This document shows, one piece after another, positions 16,250-24,966 of a stretch of 61,214 nt of DNA. Numbering within the stretch: the first letter of the stretch is position 1; each line of letters opens with the position of its first letter. The stretch is from Blastococcus saxobsidens (GTDB lineage: Bacteria; Actinomycetota; Actinomycetes; Mycobacteriales; Geodermatophilaceae). The translations under genes were made by a program, and so were the position numbers. Below the pieces are notes generated by a model. The model saw only the letters and a list, made by a program, of their open reading frames with translations, was not told where the DNA came from and made no database searches. The stretch lies in the NCBI RefSeq assembly GCF_002938435.1, contig NZ_POQT01000028.1:1-61214 (forward strand), written 5' to 3'.

Positions 16250-19200
16250 GTGGCGGTGGCCGACGAGTTCAGCCGACCGTCCGTGACGGCGCCGGAGTAC
16301 GACCGGCAGCCGCCGCAGGACGTCGCGGCGGAGCAGTCGGTGCTCGGCGGCATGCTGCTGAGCAAGGACGCGATCGCCGACGTCGTCGAGGTCTTGCACG
16401 GCAACGACTTCTACCGTCCGGCGCACCAGGTGATCTTCGACTGCATCATCGACCTCTACGGGCGGGGCGAGCCGGCCGACGCGATCACCGTCGCCGCCGA
16501 GCTCAACCGCACCGACCAGCTGTCGAAGATGGGCGGCGCGGTCTACCTGCACACGCTGATCGCCTCGACGCCCACGGCGGCCAACGCCGGCTACTACGCC
16601 GCGATCGTGGCCGAGCAGGCCGTGCTGCGCCGCCTGGTGGAGGCCGGCACCCGCGTGGTCCAGCTGGGCTACGGCGCGGCCGGCGGCAAGGGCGACGTCG
16701 ACGACATCGTCGACCGAGCCCAGCAGGAGATCTACGACGTCACCGAGAAGCGGATGAGCGAGGACTACTCGCGCCTCGAGGACGTCCTGCAGCCGACCAT
16801 GGACGAGCTCGACGCCATCGCCTCACGGGGCGGCACGGCGCGCGGCGTCCCCACCGGCATCCGGGACCTCGACGAGCTGACCAACGGCCTGCAGGCCGGG
16901 CAGATGGTCGTCATCGCAGCACGTCCCGGTGTCGGCAAGGCCCTCGCGCTGGACACTCCCGTCGCCACGCCGTCCGGCTGGACGACGATGGGCGAGCTCC
17001 GGGTCGGTGACCGGGTCATGGGCTCCGACGGTCGCCCCACCACGGTGGTCGCTGCCACGGACGTCATGACGGACCGCCCCTGCTACGAGGTGCACTTCTC
17101 CGACGGCTCCATGATCGTCGCCGACGCCCATCACCAGTGGCTCACGGACACCCGGGCCAGCCGGAAGTCCGCCCAGGCCGCTCGGGTCGGCTACAACGGC
17201 TACCGCAACCAGCGGACGTTCGCCGAGGTGCGAACCACCGAGGAGATCGCCCGCACGGTCCGCTGCACTACCAAGGACGCCCGGCTGAACCACTCGGTGA
17301 CGAACGCCGCTCCGCTGGATCTGCCGCCAGCCGATCTCCCCATCCCGCCGTACGCCCTCGGCGTGTGGCTGGGGGACGGCACCTCCGCGGCAGCGCAGTT
17401 CACCAGCGCCGACCCGGAGATCGCCGTCCACATCGAGGCCGAGGGTCTGGTGGCGCAGCCGACCGGGGCGGACCGTCGGTACTCGTTGCGGCTGCCAGCG
17501 CGGGTCTCCACCGAGATGCGGCGCTGCCCGATGTGCGGGGAGCTCTTCCTGCCGCGCACGTCGCAGGTGCAGACCTGTGGCAAGACGTGCGGCGGCCGGC
17601 TGCGCGCCAGCGGCGGTGTGGGTATTCAGGCCACCTGCCCCGACTGCGGTGGCCCCTCGAGCGGTCTGACGCAGTGCCAGGGCTGCCGCGACGAGTACGG
17701 CACCGTCACGGGTCTCCTGCGCGTGCTGGGCGTGCTCGGCGACAAGCACATCCCGACGTCGTACCTGCGGGCATCCGTGGCCCAGAGGCGTGCGCTGTTG
17801 GCCGGCCTGCTGGACACCGACGGCACGGTGGCGCCCAGCGGCGTCGTGCAGTTCGCGGTGACGAACCGGCGGCTTGCCGAGGACACGCGGGAGCTGATCG
17901 CGGGGCTCGGTCACCGGGTGCGCATGACCACCAAGCGCGTCCACGGTCGGAGCGAAGAATCGTCGACCTGCTACACGCTCACCTTCAGCACCGACGACGA
18001 GGTGTTCCGGCTGGAGCGCAAGAAGCTCCTCCACAAGGAGCGCGGGGCTCGGACCTCCACGGCGCGCGGAGTCCGATTCGTCACCGACGTCCGGCCGATC
18101 AACAGCGTGCCGGTGCGATGCATCCAGGTGGACGCCGAGGACCACCTCTTCCTCGCCGGCCGCAGCTTCATCCCGACGCACAACTCGACGTTGGGCCTGG
18201 ACATCGCCCGGTCGGCGACGGTGAAGCACGGCATGCCCGCCTGCATCTTCTCGCTGGAGATGAGCAAGCACGAGATCACGATGCGCCTGCTGTCGGCGGA
18301 GGCGAAGGTGCCGCTGCACCACATGCGCGCCGGCACGCTGTCCGACGAGGACTGGGCGAAGCTGGCCCGCCGCATGGGCGAGGTCGCCGATGCGCCGCTG
18401 TACATCGACGACTCGCCCAACATGACGATGATGGAGATCCGGGCCAAGGCGCGGCGGCTCAAGCAGCGCAACGACCTCAAGCTCATCGTCATCGACTACC
18501 TGCAGCTGATGACCTCCGGCAAGAAGGTCGAGAGCCGTCAGCAGGAGGTCTCGGAGTTCTCCCGTGCGCTGAAGCTGCTGGCCAAGGAGCTCGAGGTCCC
18601 GGTCATCGCGATGTCGCAGCTCAACCGAGGGTCGGAGCAGCGGCAGGACAAGAAGCCGATGCTGTCCGACCTCCGTGAGTCCGGTTGCCTGACGGCCGAC
18701 ACGCGCATCCTGCGCGCCGACACCGGCGCCGAGACCACGATGGGCGAGTTGTTCGGAAGCGGCGCGACCGATGTGCCGGTGTGGTCGCTGGACGACAACC
18801 TGCGCTACGTCCGCCGGCACCTGACGCACGTCTTCTCGACAGGCCGGAAGCAGGTCTTCCAGCTGACGACGTCCTCGGGCAAGACCGTGCGCGCGACGGC
18901 CAACCACCCGTTCCTCACCTACGACGGCTTCCGGCCGCTGGGCGATCTGGCGCCGGGGGACCGGATCGCGGTGCCTCGTCACGTTCCCGCGCCTGACCGC
19001 ATGACGATCTGGGAGGACGAGAAGGTCACCCTGCTGGCGCACCTCATCGGGGACGGCAGCTTCGTGAAGCGTCAGCCGCTGCGCTACGCATCGGTCGACG
19101 AGGCGAACCTGCGCGCGGTCACGACAGCCGCGCTGCACTTCGGCGTGGTCGCCGTGAGGGACGAGTACGCAGCTGCTCGCTGCACGACGCTACGGCTCCG

Positions 19201-20143
19201 TGCACCCTTCCCGTTGACGCACGGCAAGCGCAATCCGATCGCCGCCTGGCTGGACGAGCTCGGTCTGTTCGGCCTGCGCAGCCACGAGAAGTTCGTGCCC
19301 GAGCCGGTGTTCTGCCTGCCCAAGAAGCAGATCGCGATGTTCCTCCGCCACCTGTGGGCCACCGACGGTTCGGTGACGCTGAACAAGAACGGGCGTGGTG
19401 GCCGGGTGTACTACGCGTCGACCAGCCGGCGGCTCGTCGATGACGTCTCCCGCTTGCTGCTCCGCTTCGGGATCTCCTCGCGCATCCGTCGGGTGAAGAA
19501 GAGCGGCTACCGCGACGGCTGGACGCTCGACATCAGTGGCTGTGACGACCAGCGGCGCTTCCTGGGGGAGATCGGGGTCCACGGGGGACGTGGCGAGGCC
19601 GCCGAGCGCCTCCTGGAGATCGTGCGGGGGCTATCCGGGAACACGAACGTGGACACCATCCCCACGCAGGTCTGGGAGCGCGTCCGTGACGTCCTGGCGG
19701 AGAGGGGCATGAGCCACCGCGCGTTCGCCGCCGCCATGGGGTCCGCGTTCTGCGGGAGCACGATGTGGAAGCACGCCCCCAGCCGGGAACGGCTCGGCCG
19801 GATTGCGGGAATCCTGGGCGACGCGGACCTGGAGATGCAGGCGGTCAACGACCTCCTCTGGGACGAGGTCGTCTCGATCGAGCAGAGCGTCGTGGAGGAG
19901 GTCTACGACGCCACGGTGCTCGGCGGCCACAATTTCGTGGCCGAGGGCATCGTCGTCCACAATTCGATCGAGCAGGACGCCGACATGGTCATGATGATCC
20001 ACCGCGAGGACATGTACGAGAAGGAGTCGCCGCGGGCCGGCGAGGCCGACATCATGCTGGTCAAGCACCGCAACGGCCCCACCGCGAACGTGACCGTCGC
20101 CTTCCAGGGCCATTACAGCCGCTTCGTGGACATGGCGAACTGA
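16250..20143 (+). CDS. dnaB: Replicative DNA helicase DnaB precursor with two inteins
   Basis: A 1297-residue precursor. Removing the two inteins (415 and 426 residues) leaves a 456-residue helicase of normal DnaB length, the hexameric replicative helicase. The N-extein is residues 1-230 (PPQDVAAEQSVLGGML; Walker A ARPGVGK). The middle extein is residues 646-812 (STLGLDIARS, FSLEMSKHEI, Walker B IVIDYLQLM, DLRESG). The C-extein runs from residue 1239 (SIEQDADMVMMIHRED, VAFQGHYSRF). The GTG at 16250 is set by GGAGATGGAGG upstream; the frame is open further 5' but not conserved. Intein 1 separates the P-loop Lys from Ser, so the unspliced protein cannot bind ATP normally. It follows the ribosomal operon, as in mycobacteria. 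Helicase activity depends on two splicing events. Confidence 0.95.
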   Translation: MAVADEFSRPSVTAPEYDRQPPQDVAAEQSVLGGMLLSKDAIADVVEVLHGNDFYRPAHQVIFDCIIDLYGRGEPADAITVAAELNRTDQLSKMGGAVYLHTLIASTPTAANAGYYAAIVAEQAVLRRLVEAGTRVVQLGYGAAGGKGDVDDIVDRAQQEIYDVTEKRMSEDYSRLEDVLQPTMDELDAIASRGGTARGVPTGIRDLDELTNGLQAGQMVVIAARPGVGKALALDTPVATPSGWTTMGELRVGDRVMGSDGRPTTVVAATDVMTDRPCYEVHFSDGSMIVADAHHQWLTDTRASRKSAQAARVGYNGYRNQRTFAEVRTTEEIARTVRCTTKDARLNHSVTNAAPLDLPPADLPIPPYALGVWLGDGTSAAAQFTSADPEIAVHIEAEGLVAQPTGADRRYSLRLPARVSTEMRRCPMCGELFLPRTSQVQTCGKTCGGRLRASGGVGIQATCPDCGGPSSGLTQCQGCRDEYGTVTGLLRVLGVLGDKHIPTSYLRASVAQRRALLAGLLDTDGTVAPSGVVQFAVTNRRLAEDTRELIAGLGHRVRMTTKRVHGRSEESSTCYTLTFSTDDEVFRLERKKLLHKERGARTSTARGVRFVTDVRPINSVPVRCIQVDAEDHLFLAGRSFIPTHNSTLGLDIARSATVKHGMPACIFSLEMSKHEITMRLLSAEAKVPLHHMRAGTLSDEDWAKLARRMGEVADAPLYIDDSPNMTMMEIRAKARRLKQRNDLKLIVIDYLQLMTSGKKVESRQQEVSEFSRALKLLAKELEVPVIAMSQLNRGSEQRQDKKPMLSDLRESGCLTADTRILRADTGAETTMGELFGSGATDVPVWSLDDNLRYVRRHLTHVFSTGRKQVFQLTTSSGKTVRATANHPFLTYDGFRPLGDLAPGDRIAVPRHVPAPDRMTIWEDEKVTLLAHLIGDGSFVKRQPLRYASVDEANLRAVTTAALHFGVVAVRDEYAAARCTTLRLRAPFPLTHGKRNPIAAWLDELGLFGLRSHEKFVPEPVFCLPKKQIAMFLRHLWATDGSVTLNKNGRGGRVYYASTSRRLVDDVSRLLLRFGISSRIRRVKKSGYRDGWTLDISGCDDQRRFLGEIGVHGGRGEAAERLLEIVRGLSGNTNVDTIPTQVWERVRDVLAERGMSHRAFAAAMGSAFCGSTMWKHAPSRERLGRIAGILGDADLEMQAVNDLLWDEVVSIEQSVVEEVYDATVLGGHNFVAEGIVVHNSIEQDADMVMMIHREDMYEKESPRAGEADIMLVKHRNGPTANVTVAFQGHYSRFVDMAN
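16940..18184 (+). mobile_element. Intein 1 in DnaB (P-loop site), class 3 with LAGLIDADG endonuclease and zinc ribbons
   Basis: A 415-residue intein between GVGK and STLG. It starts with Ala (ALALDTPVATPSG), not Cys or Ser, so it cannot use the class 1 mechanism. It carries the class 3 triplet: Trp in block B (DAHHQWLT, intein residue 67), Cys in block F (VRCIQVD, 394) and Thr before the final HN (PTHN, 413). The +1 residue is Ser. The homing endonuclease has the two LAGLIDADG-like helices LGVWLGDG and LLAGLLDTDG. Between them is an unusual segment with eight Cys in four pairs or near-pairs (CPMC, CGKTC, CPDC, CQGC), probably two zinc ribbons. Confidence 0.88.
18686..19963 (+). mobile_element. 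Intein 2 in DnaB (DLRESG/SIEQ site), class 1 with LAGLIDADG endonuclease
   Basis: A 426-residue intein inserted after DLRESG, the common DnaB-a site. It starts CLTADTRILRADTG (Cys1). Block B is RATANHPFLT, the endonuclease motifs are LLAHLIGDGSF and RHLWATDGSVTLN, and a helical segment (GMSHRAFAAAMGSAFCGS) looks like a DNA-recognition subdomain. Block F/G reads VYDATVLGGHNFVAEGIVVHN with Ser +1. All class 1 splicing residues are present, so it should splice. Confidence 0.9.
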
Positions 20144-20262
20144 CGCCACCCCTGGCACACCTAGTGACGAGATCCGTACGGGGTGTGGTACCAAGCGAGC
20201 TGACCAGCTAACTTCTCCGCTCACATGCCGCGCACAGTTGCGGTCCTCGAGCAGGGAGTCTC
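20144..20262 (+). promoter_or_regulatory. Promoter region of first LGFP gene
   Basis: A 119-nt gap after dnaB. A possible -10 box TAACTT lies near 20209, and GGGAG stands 5 nt before the GTG at 20263. No clear terminator for dnaB was found. Confidence 0.3.
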
Positions 20263-21982
20263 GTGTCCGGTCTCAAGGCCACCGTGCTGCGCGCCGCGGC
20301 TGCTCTGGGCATGACGGCTGCCGCAGTCGTGGGCGCAGGCGGCCGATCCCACTCCGATCGAGTCCAAGTACGCCTCCCTGCCAGCGGCCACCGCGGCCCA
20401 GCTCGGCGCCGCTACGGGCCCGGAGAGCTGCACGCTCCGCGGGGGTGGCTGCTTCGTGTACTACGAGGGCGGCCGGATCGTGTGGTCGGAGGCGACCGGG
20501 GCGCACGTCCTGGTCGGCGCCGCGTTCCGCGATTCGTGGTACACGGCCTTCGACGTCCAGTACGCCGGCTACCCGGTCACCGACACGTTCTGCGGCCTGC
20601 GCGACGGTGGCTGTGGGCTGCACACCGAGAACGGCTCGCTCTACCAGACGGCCGGCGCGACGCCACTCTTCGTCCCGGGTGACTACCGGGACGTCTGGGC
20701 TCGCACCGGCTGGGAGAACGGGCCGCTCGGGTACCCGGCGGGGGGTGCCGCCTGCCAGCCGGTGTACCAGAGCGGCTGGTGCGGCCAGACCTTCGAGCAC
20801 GGGGTCGTGCTGCGCACCGACACCGGGGTGCACCCGGTCTGGGGTGCGGCGTACGACCTGTGGAAGGCGCACGGCTTCCAGAACGGCGGCCTGGGCTGGC
20901 CGACGTCGAGGACGTTCTGCGGTCTGCGCGACGGTGGATGCGGCACGCACTTCGAGGGCGGCTCGGTCTACACGAGCCCGGCGTCCGGGACGCACGTCCT
21001 CGCCCCCGACGTAGTGGACGCCTGGGGCGCGACCGGCTGGGAGAGCGGCCCGCTGGGCTACCCGGTCGGCGAGGAGGTGTGCGAGCTGGTCGACGACGGT
21101 TGCCTGCAGCGCTTCCAGCGGGGCAACGTATACGTCTCCCCCACCGGGGCCTTCGCCGTCAGCGGCGCGATCCTGGACCGCTGGGGCGCCCACGGCTGGG
21201 AGAACGGCTCGCTCGGCTACCCGACCAGCGCGCCGTTCTGCGGCCTGCGGGACGGCGGCTGCGGCCAGCACTTCGAGGGCGGCTCGATCTACTGGTCCCG
21301 AGCCACCGGCGCGCACGCCGTCGGATCGGAGCTCTGGAACAGCTACGCCGCCGCCGGGTGGGAGCGCGGCGCTCTCGGCTACCCGACCGGCGCCATGTTC
21401 TGCGGCCTGCGTGATCACGGGTGCGGCCAGCACTTCCAGGGCGGCAGCATCTACCGCGCCTCGTACCACCCACGGGGCACCGGCTACATCGTCTCGGGCA
21501 ACATCCGGAACCGGTGGGCGGCCGGCGGATGGGAGAACGGCCAGCTGGGAATGCCCATGGGCAACGCCTTCTGCGGGTTGCGCGACGGGGCCTGCGGGCA
21601 GCACTTCCACGGTGGATCGGTCTATGCCACCCGCGCCGGGACCTTCGCGGTGCTCGGCTCGGTGAAGACTGCCTGGGGTGAGCAGGGCTGGGAGCACGGG
21701 GTTCTGGGGTTCCCGACCAGCGATGGTTTCTGCGGCCTGCGCGACGGCGGGTGCGGGCAGCACTTCCAGGGCGGGTCGCTCTACGCCGCAGGGCCTGTGA
21801 CCGGATTCCGCCCGGCCCCCGCCTATGTCGTCTCCGGCGCTTTCCGGACCGCCTGGGCGGCTCGTGGCTGGGAGAACGGATCTCTCGGCTACCCGGTCGG
21901 GAATGTGCATCAGACGCCCGGCGGGCCGCTCCAGTGGTTCCAGCGGGGCTCCCTGCAGCTGCGCAACGGCCGGGTGTACTGA
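20263..21982 (+). pseudogene. Secreted LGFP-repeat protein, signal peptide and repeats in different frames
   Basis: Expected to be a secreted cell-wall-associated protein built of nine LGFP repeats of about 53 residues (GWENGSLGYP units; the family occurs in mycolate-bacterium and actinobacterial envelope proteins). The signal peptide is read from GTG 20263 (VSGLKATVLRAAAALGMTAAAVV). The mature chain (AADPTPIESKYASL, then repeats) is in the next frame. That frame has a stop at 20312-20314 and no start before a GTG at 20456. One extra base or two missing bases between about 20315 and 20345 would explain this. Nearly every repeat holds a paired Cys motif FCGLRDGGCG. It may be a real mutation or a sequencing error. 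The next gene is an intact paralogue. Confidence 0.75.
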
Positions 21983-22156
21983 CCCGGCCGGTCCACGGAG
22001 GCCTGATCGGCACGCGAGTCCCCCGTCCCGGCGCCGCGTCACCCGCCGGGTGATCACGCCGGGGTCGCCCCACGGCGTGTCGGGCGCGTCGGCAGGCCGG
22101 CGTCCGTAGGTTGCGGGCGCCCGCGCCAGTGCGGGAGACGGCACGGGGAGCGGACG

Positions 22157-23641
22157 ATGAGGACACGAGGGCGCGGAGCACCGCGCTGGTTGCGCGGCGC
22201 GGTGGCGGGGCTGACGGTGGCGGGCGGGCTGCTCCTGCCGGGCCAAGCGGCCGCAGATGAGCCGGTCGCTCCGCGCGGATCGGCGGCGGAAACCGGAGCG
22301 CCGGCCGCAGTCGGCATCCCGGGCATCGACGGCGACTTGATCGAGGCCAAGTACGCGGCCCTCGGTGGCTCGGCCGGCGTGCTGGGCTCGCCCATCGACG
22401 TGAAGACGTGCGTCGGCCTCTCCGTTTGCTTCCGGGAGTACGAGCAGGGCGTCATCTACTGGTTCTCCGGGTCCAGTACGGCGTGGGCCTTCGCCGACGA
22501 GGCCCTGCACGATGCCTGGTGGCAGGAGGGTGGCGGCACGGGCGTCCCGGTGGGCGGATCGGTGGGCCGGCCCGTCTCGGACACCTTCTGCGGTCTGCCG
22601 GCGGGCGGGTGCGGCCAGCACTTCGAGCACGGGTCCATCTACCACTCGGCCGCCACCGCACCGGCGCGGGTCGACCCGGTGACCAGGGCCGGCTGGTCGG
22701 CCGAGGGCTGGGAGCGCGGGGTGCTCGGTTACCCGACGACGTCCACCTTCTGCGGCCTGCGCGACGGCGGCTGCGGGCAGCACTTCGAGCGGGGCTCGGT
22801 CTACTGGAGCCCCGCCGCCGGTTCCCGCGTCATCCGCGGTCCCGTCAAGGACCGGTGGGCGGGGCAGGGCTGGGAGAACGGGGCGCTCGGCTACCCCACG
22901 TCGTCCACCTTCTGCGGCCTGCGCGACGGCGGCTGCGGCCAGCACTTCCAGGGCGGGTCGGTCTACTGGTCCCCCTCGTCGGGGGCGCGCCTCGTCGCGC
23001 CGGAGGTCGTCGGCCGCTGGGCGGGTCAGGGTTGGGAGAACGGGTCGCTCGGCTACCCGACCTCCGACCCCTTCTTCGGGGCCGACCGGGCCCGCGGGCA
23101 GCACTTCCAGGGTGGGTCGGTCTACTGGACGTGGACCGGCACGTTCACCGTCCTCGGCCCCATCCGCGACCGGTGGGGGGCGCAGGGCTGGGAGCGCGGC
23201 AGCCTCGGGCGCCCGGTGTCGGACACCTTCTGCGGCCTGCGCGACGGCGGTTGCGGGCAGCACTTCCTGAACGGATCGATCTACTGGTCGCCCGCCACCG
23301 GAGCGCGGGTCGTCCCTCGTTCAGTGCAGGGTCAGTGGTCCAGGCACGGCTGGGAGACCGGTTCGATGGGATATCCGACGTCGGAGGTCTTCTGCGGGCT
23401 GCGGGACGGGGGCTGCGGCCAGCACTTCGAGAGGGCGTCGGTCTACTGGTCCAACGGCACGGTGCCGTCAGCGGTGATCGGCCCGCTCCGGGACCGCTGG
23501 GCCGCGCTCGGGTGGGAGACCGGCAGGCTCGGCTACCCGACCCGTGAGGCGGCGGCATACGCGCACGGCGGCAGCTGGCAGCTCTTCCAGGGTGGCATCG
23601 TGCAGCTGATCGGCGGGCGCGTCACCGTGAACTATCGCTGA
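22157..23641 (+). CDS. Secreted LGFP-repeat protein, intact paralogue
   Basis: A 494-residue protein. The signal peptide is LRGAVAGLTVAGGLLLPGQAAADE, followed by 7-8 LGFP repeats (GWERGVLGYP, GWENGALGYP and so on) and a C-terminal beta-rich end (WQLFQGGIVQLIGGRVTV). Six repeats include a Cys pair (FCGLRDGGCGQHF or FCGLPAGGCG). One repeat reads FFGADRARGQHF and lost both Cys together, so the pair probably forms a disulfide within a repeat. Start ATG 22157 has GGGAG 7 nt upstream. It is a tandem duplicate of the preceding gene. Cell-wall attachment is suggested by the family but not shown. Confidence 0.85.
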   Translation: MRTRGRGAPRWLRGAVAGLTVAGGLLLPGQAAADEPVAPRGSAAETGAPAAVGIPGIDGDLIEAKYAALGGSAGVLGSPIDVKTCVGLSVCFREYEQGVIYWFSGSSTAWAFADEALHDAWWQEGGGTGVPVGGSVGRPVSDTFCGLPAGGCGQHFEHGSIYHSAATAPARVDPVTRAGWSAEGWERGVLGYPTTSTFCGLRDGGCGQHFERGSVYWSPAAGSRVIRGPVKDRWAGQGWENGALGYPTSSTFCGLRDGGCGQHFQGGSVYWSPSSGARLVAPEVVGRWAGQGWENGSLGYPTSDPFFGADRARGQHFQGGSVYWTWTGTFTVLGPIRDRWGAQGWERGSLGRPVSDTFCGLRDGGCGQHFLNGSIYWSPATGARVVPRSVQGQWSRHGWETGSMGYPTSEVFCGLRDGGCGQHFERASVYWSNGTVPSAVIGPLRDRWAALGWETGRLGYPTREAAAYAHGGSWQLFQGGIVQLIGGRVTVNYR

Positions 23642-23691
23642 CGGGCGACGCCGGGCGCACCGAGCCCGGGAGCAGCCCCCACAGAACGCCA

Positions 23692-23722
23692 GAGGCCCAG
23701 AACCATGACGGTTCTGGGCCTC
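23692..23722. terminator. Bidirectional terminator between LGFP gene and desaturase
   Basis: Perfect 13-bp hairpin GAGGCCCAGAACC-ATGAC-GGTTCTGGGCCTC in a convergent gap, usable from both strands. Confidence 0.8.
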
Positions 23723-23746
23723 CGGCGGTCAACCGGTGCTACCGGA

Positions 23747-24940
23747 TCAGGCGGCGCGCATGAGCTCGCGGCGGACCTTCTTGCCGCCGGTCGTCATGCG
23801 GACCAGCTTCACGACCTGCGCCGGGGCGTTCTTCGGCGTCGTCTCGGCCAGCCAGCCGTTGGGCAGCGACAGCCGGATGACCTTGTGCCAGGCGCTCGCG
23901 ACCTGCTTGTACAGCGGAGCGGAGTGGTAGGTGAGGCCGTAGCGGTCGAAGATGTCCTTCACCCGCGGGGCGATCTCGGCGTACCGGTTGCTCGGCAGGT
24001 CCGGGAACAGGTGGTGCTCGACCTGGTGCGACAGGTTCCCGGTCATGACGTGCATGGCCTTGCTGCCGGAGATGTTGGCCGAGCCGAGCATCTGCCGGAC
24101 GTACCACTCGCCGCGGGTCTCGCCGTCGATCGAGGTCTTCTCGAACGTCTCGACGCCCTCGGGGAAGTGGCCGCACATGATGACCGAGTGCGACCACAGG
24201 TTGCGCACCACGTTGGCGGTGAAGTTCGCGGCCAGGGTCGGCAGGAACGACGGGCCCGACAGCAGCGGGTGGACGACGTAGTCCTTGGCGGCCTGGTTGC
24301 GGATCTTCTTCAGCACCTGCTTGGCGGCGGCGCGGAACTTCGGGTCGCTGCGGCGCTTCTTCGTGGCCAGGTTCTTGCCCAGTTCGAGGTCGTAGGCGGC
24401 GATGCCGTACTCGAAGAAGCAGGCGTTGAGAAAGTTCCAGAGCGGCTGCGCCAGGTACATCGGGTGCCACTTCTGGTCCTCGTCGACGCGCATGATGCCG
24501 TAGCCGAGGTCGTTGTCCTTGCCGATCACGTTCGTGTACGTGTGGTGCAGCTCGTTGTGCGAGTGCTTCCACTGCGCGGCTGGGCTGGCCATGTCCCACT
24601 CCCAGGTCGTGGAGTGGATCTTCGGGTCGCGCATCCAGTCCCACTGGCCGTGGAGGATGTTGTGCCCGATCTCCATGTTCTCCAGGATCTTGGCGACCGA
24701 GAGGCCGGCGGTGCCCAGCACCCACGCCGGCGGGAACTTGGAGAACAGCAGGACGGCGCGGCTGCCGAGCTCGAGCTTGCGCTGGACGTCGATGACGGTC
24801 CGGATGTACTTGGCGTCGTCCTCGCCCAGGCTGTCGCGCACCTCCTGGCGGATGGTGTCCAGCTCCTTGCCGATGAGCTCGATGTCCTCGGCGGACAGGT
24901 GCTCGATCGGGTTGTCGGGCTTCTTCTGGATGACGGTCAC
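23747..24940 (-). CDS. Membrane fatty-acid/acyl-CoA desaturase (DesA3-like)
   Basis: A 397-residue di-iron membrane desaturase. Three histidine boxes are seen: GHNILHGQ, HSHNELHHTYTN and HQVEHHLFPDLP. They match the stearoyl-CoA delta-9 type desaturase DesA3 (Rv3229c) family, which introduces a double bond into acyl chains and needs electrons from a reductase. The partner reductase gene lies directly upstream, 26 nt away on the same strand, matching Rv3230c-Rv3229c. GTG start at 24940 has GAGGAG 8 nt upstream. Membrane helices flank the His boxes. The exact substrate and double-bond position are inferred. Confidence 0.9.
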   Translation of the reverse strand: MTVIQKKPDNPIEHLSAEDIELIGKELDTIRQEVRDSLGEDDAKYIRTVIDVQRKLELGSRAVLLFSKFPPAWVLGTAGLSVAKILENMEIGHNILHGQWDWMRDPKIHSTTWEWDMASPAAQWKHSHNELHHTYTNVIGKDNDLGYGIMRVDEDQKWHPMYLAQPLWNFLNACFFEYGIAAYDLELGKNLATKKRRSDPKFRAAAKQVLKKIRNQAAKDYVVHPLLSGPSFLPTLAANFTANVVRNLWSHSVIMCGHFPEGVETFEKTSIDGETRGEWYVRQMLGSANISGSKAMHVMTGNLSHQVEHHLFPDLPSNRYAEIAPRVKDIFDRYGLTYHSAPLYKQVASAWHKVIRLSLPNGWLAETTPKNAPAQVVKLVRMTTGGKKVRRELMRAA

Positions 24941-24966
24941 GGTGCGACTCCTCGGGCTCGGGACGG

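Noticed and set aside
16823..19138. 771-residue reverse-strand frame over dnaB
   Set aside because: Shadow of the intein-containing dnaB gene; no start signal or motif.
20273..23263. 996-residue reverse-strand frame over LGFP genes
   Set aside because: Its repeat pattern only mirrors the LGFP repeats on the plus strand.
20456..23600. Regularly spaced repeats resembling a CRISPR array
   Set aside because: They encode LGFP protein repeats with codon-level variation; there are no constant spacers and no cas genes.
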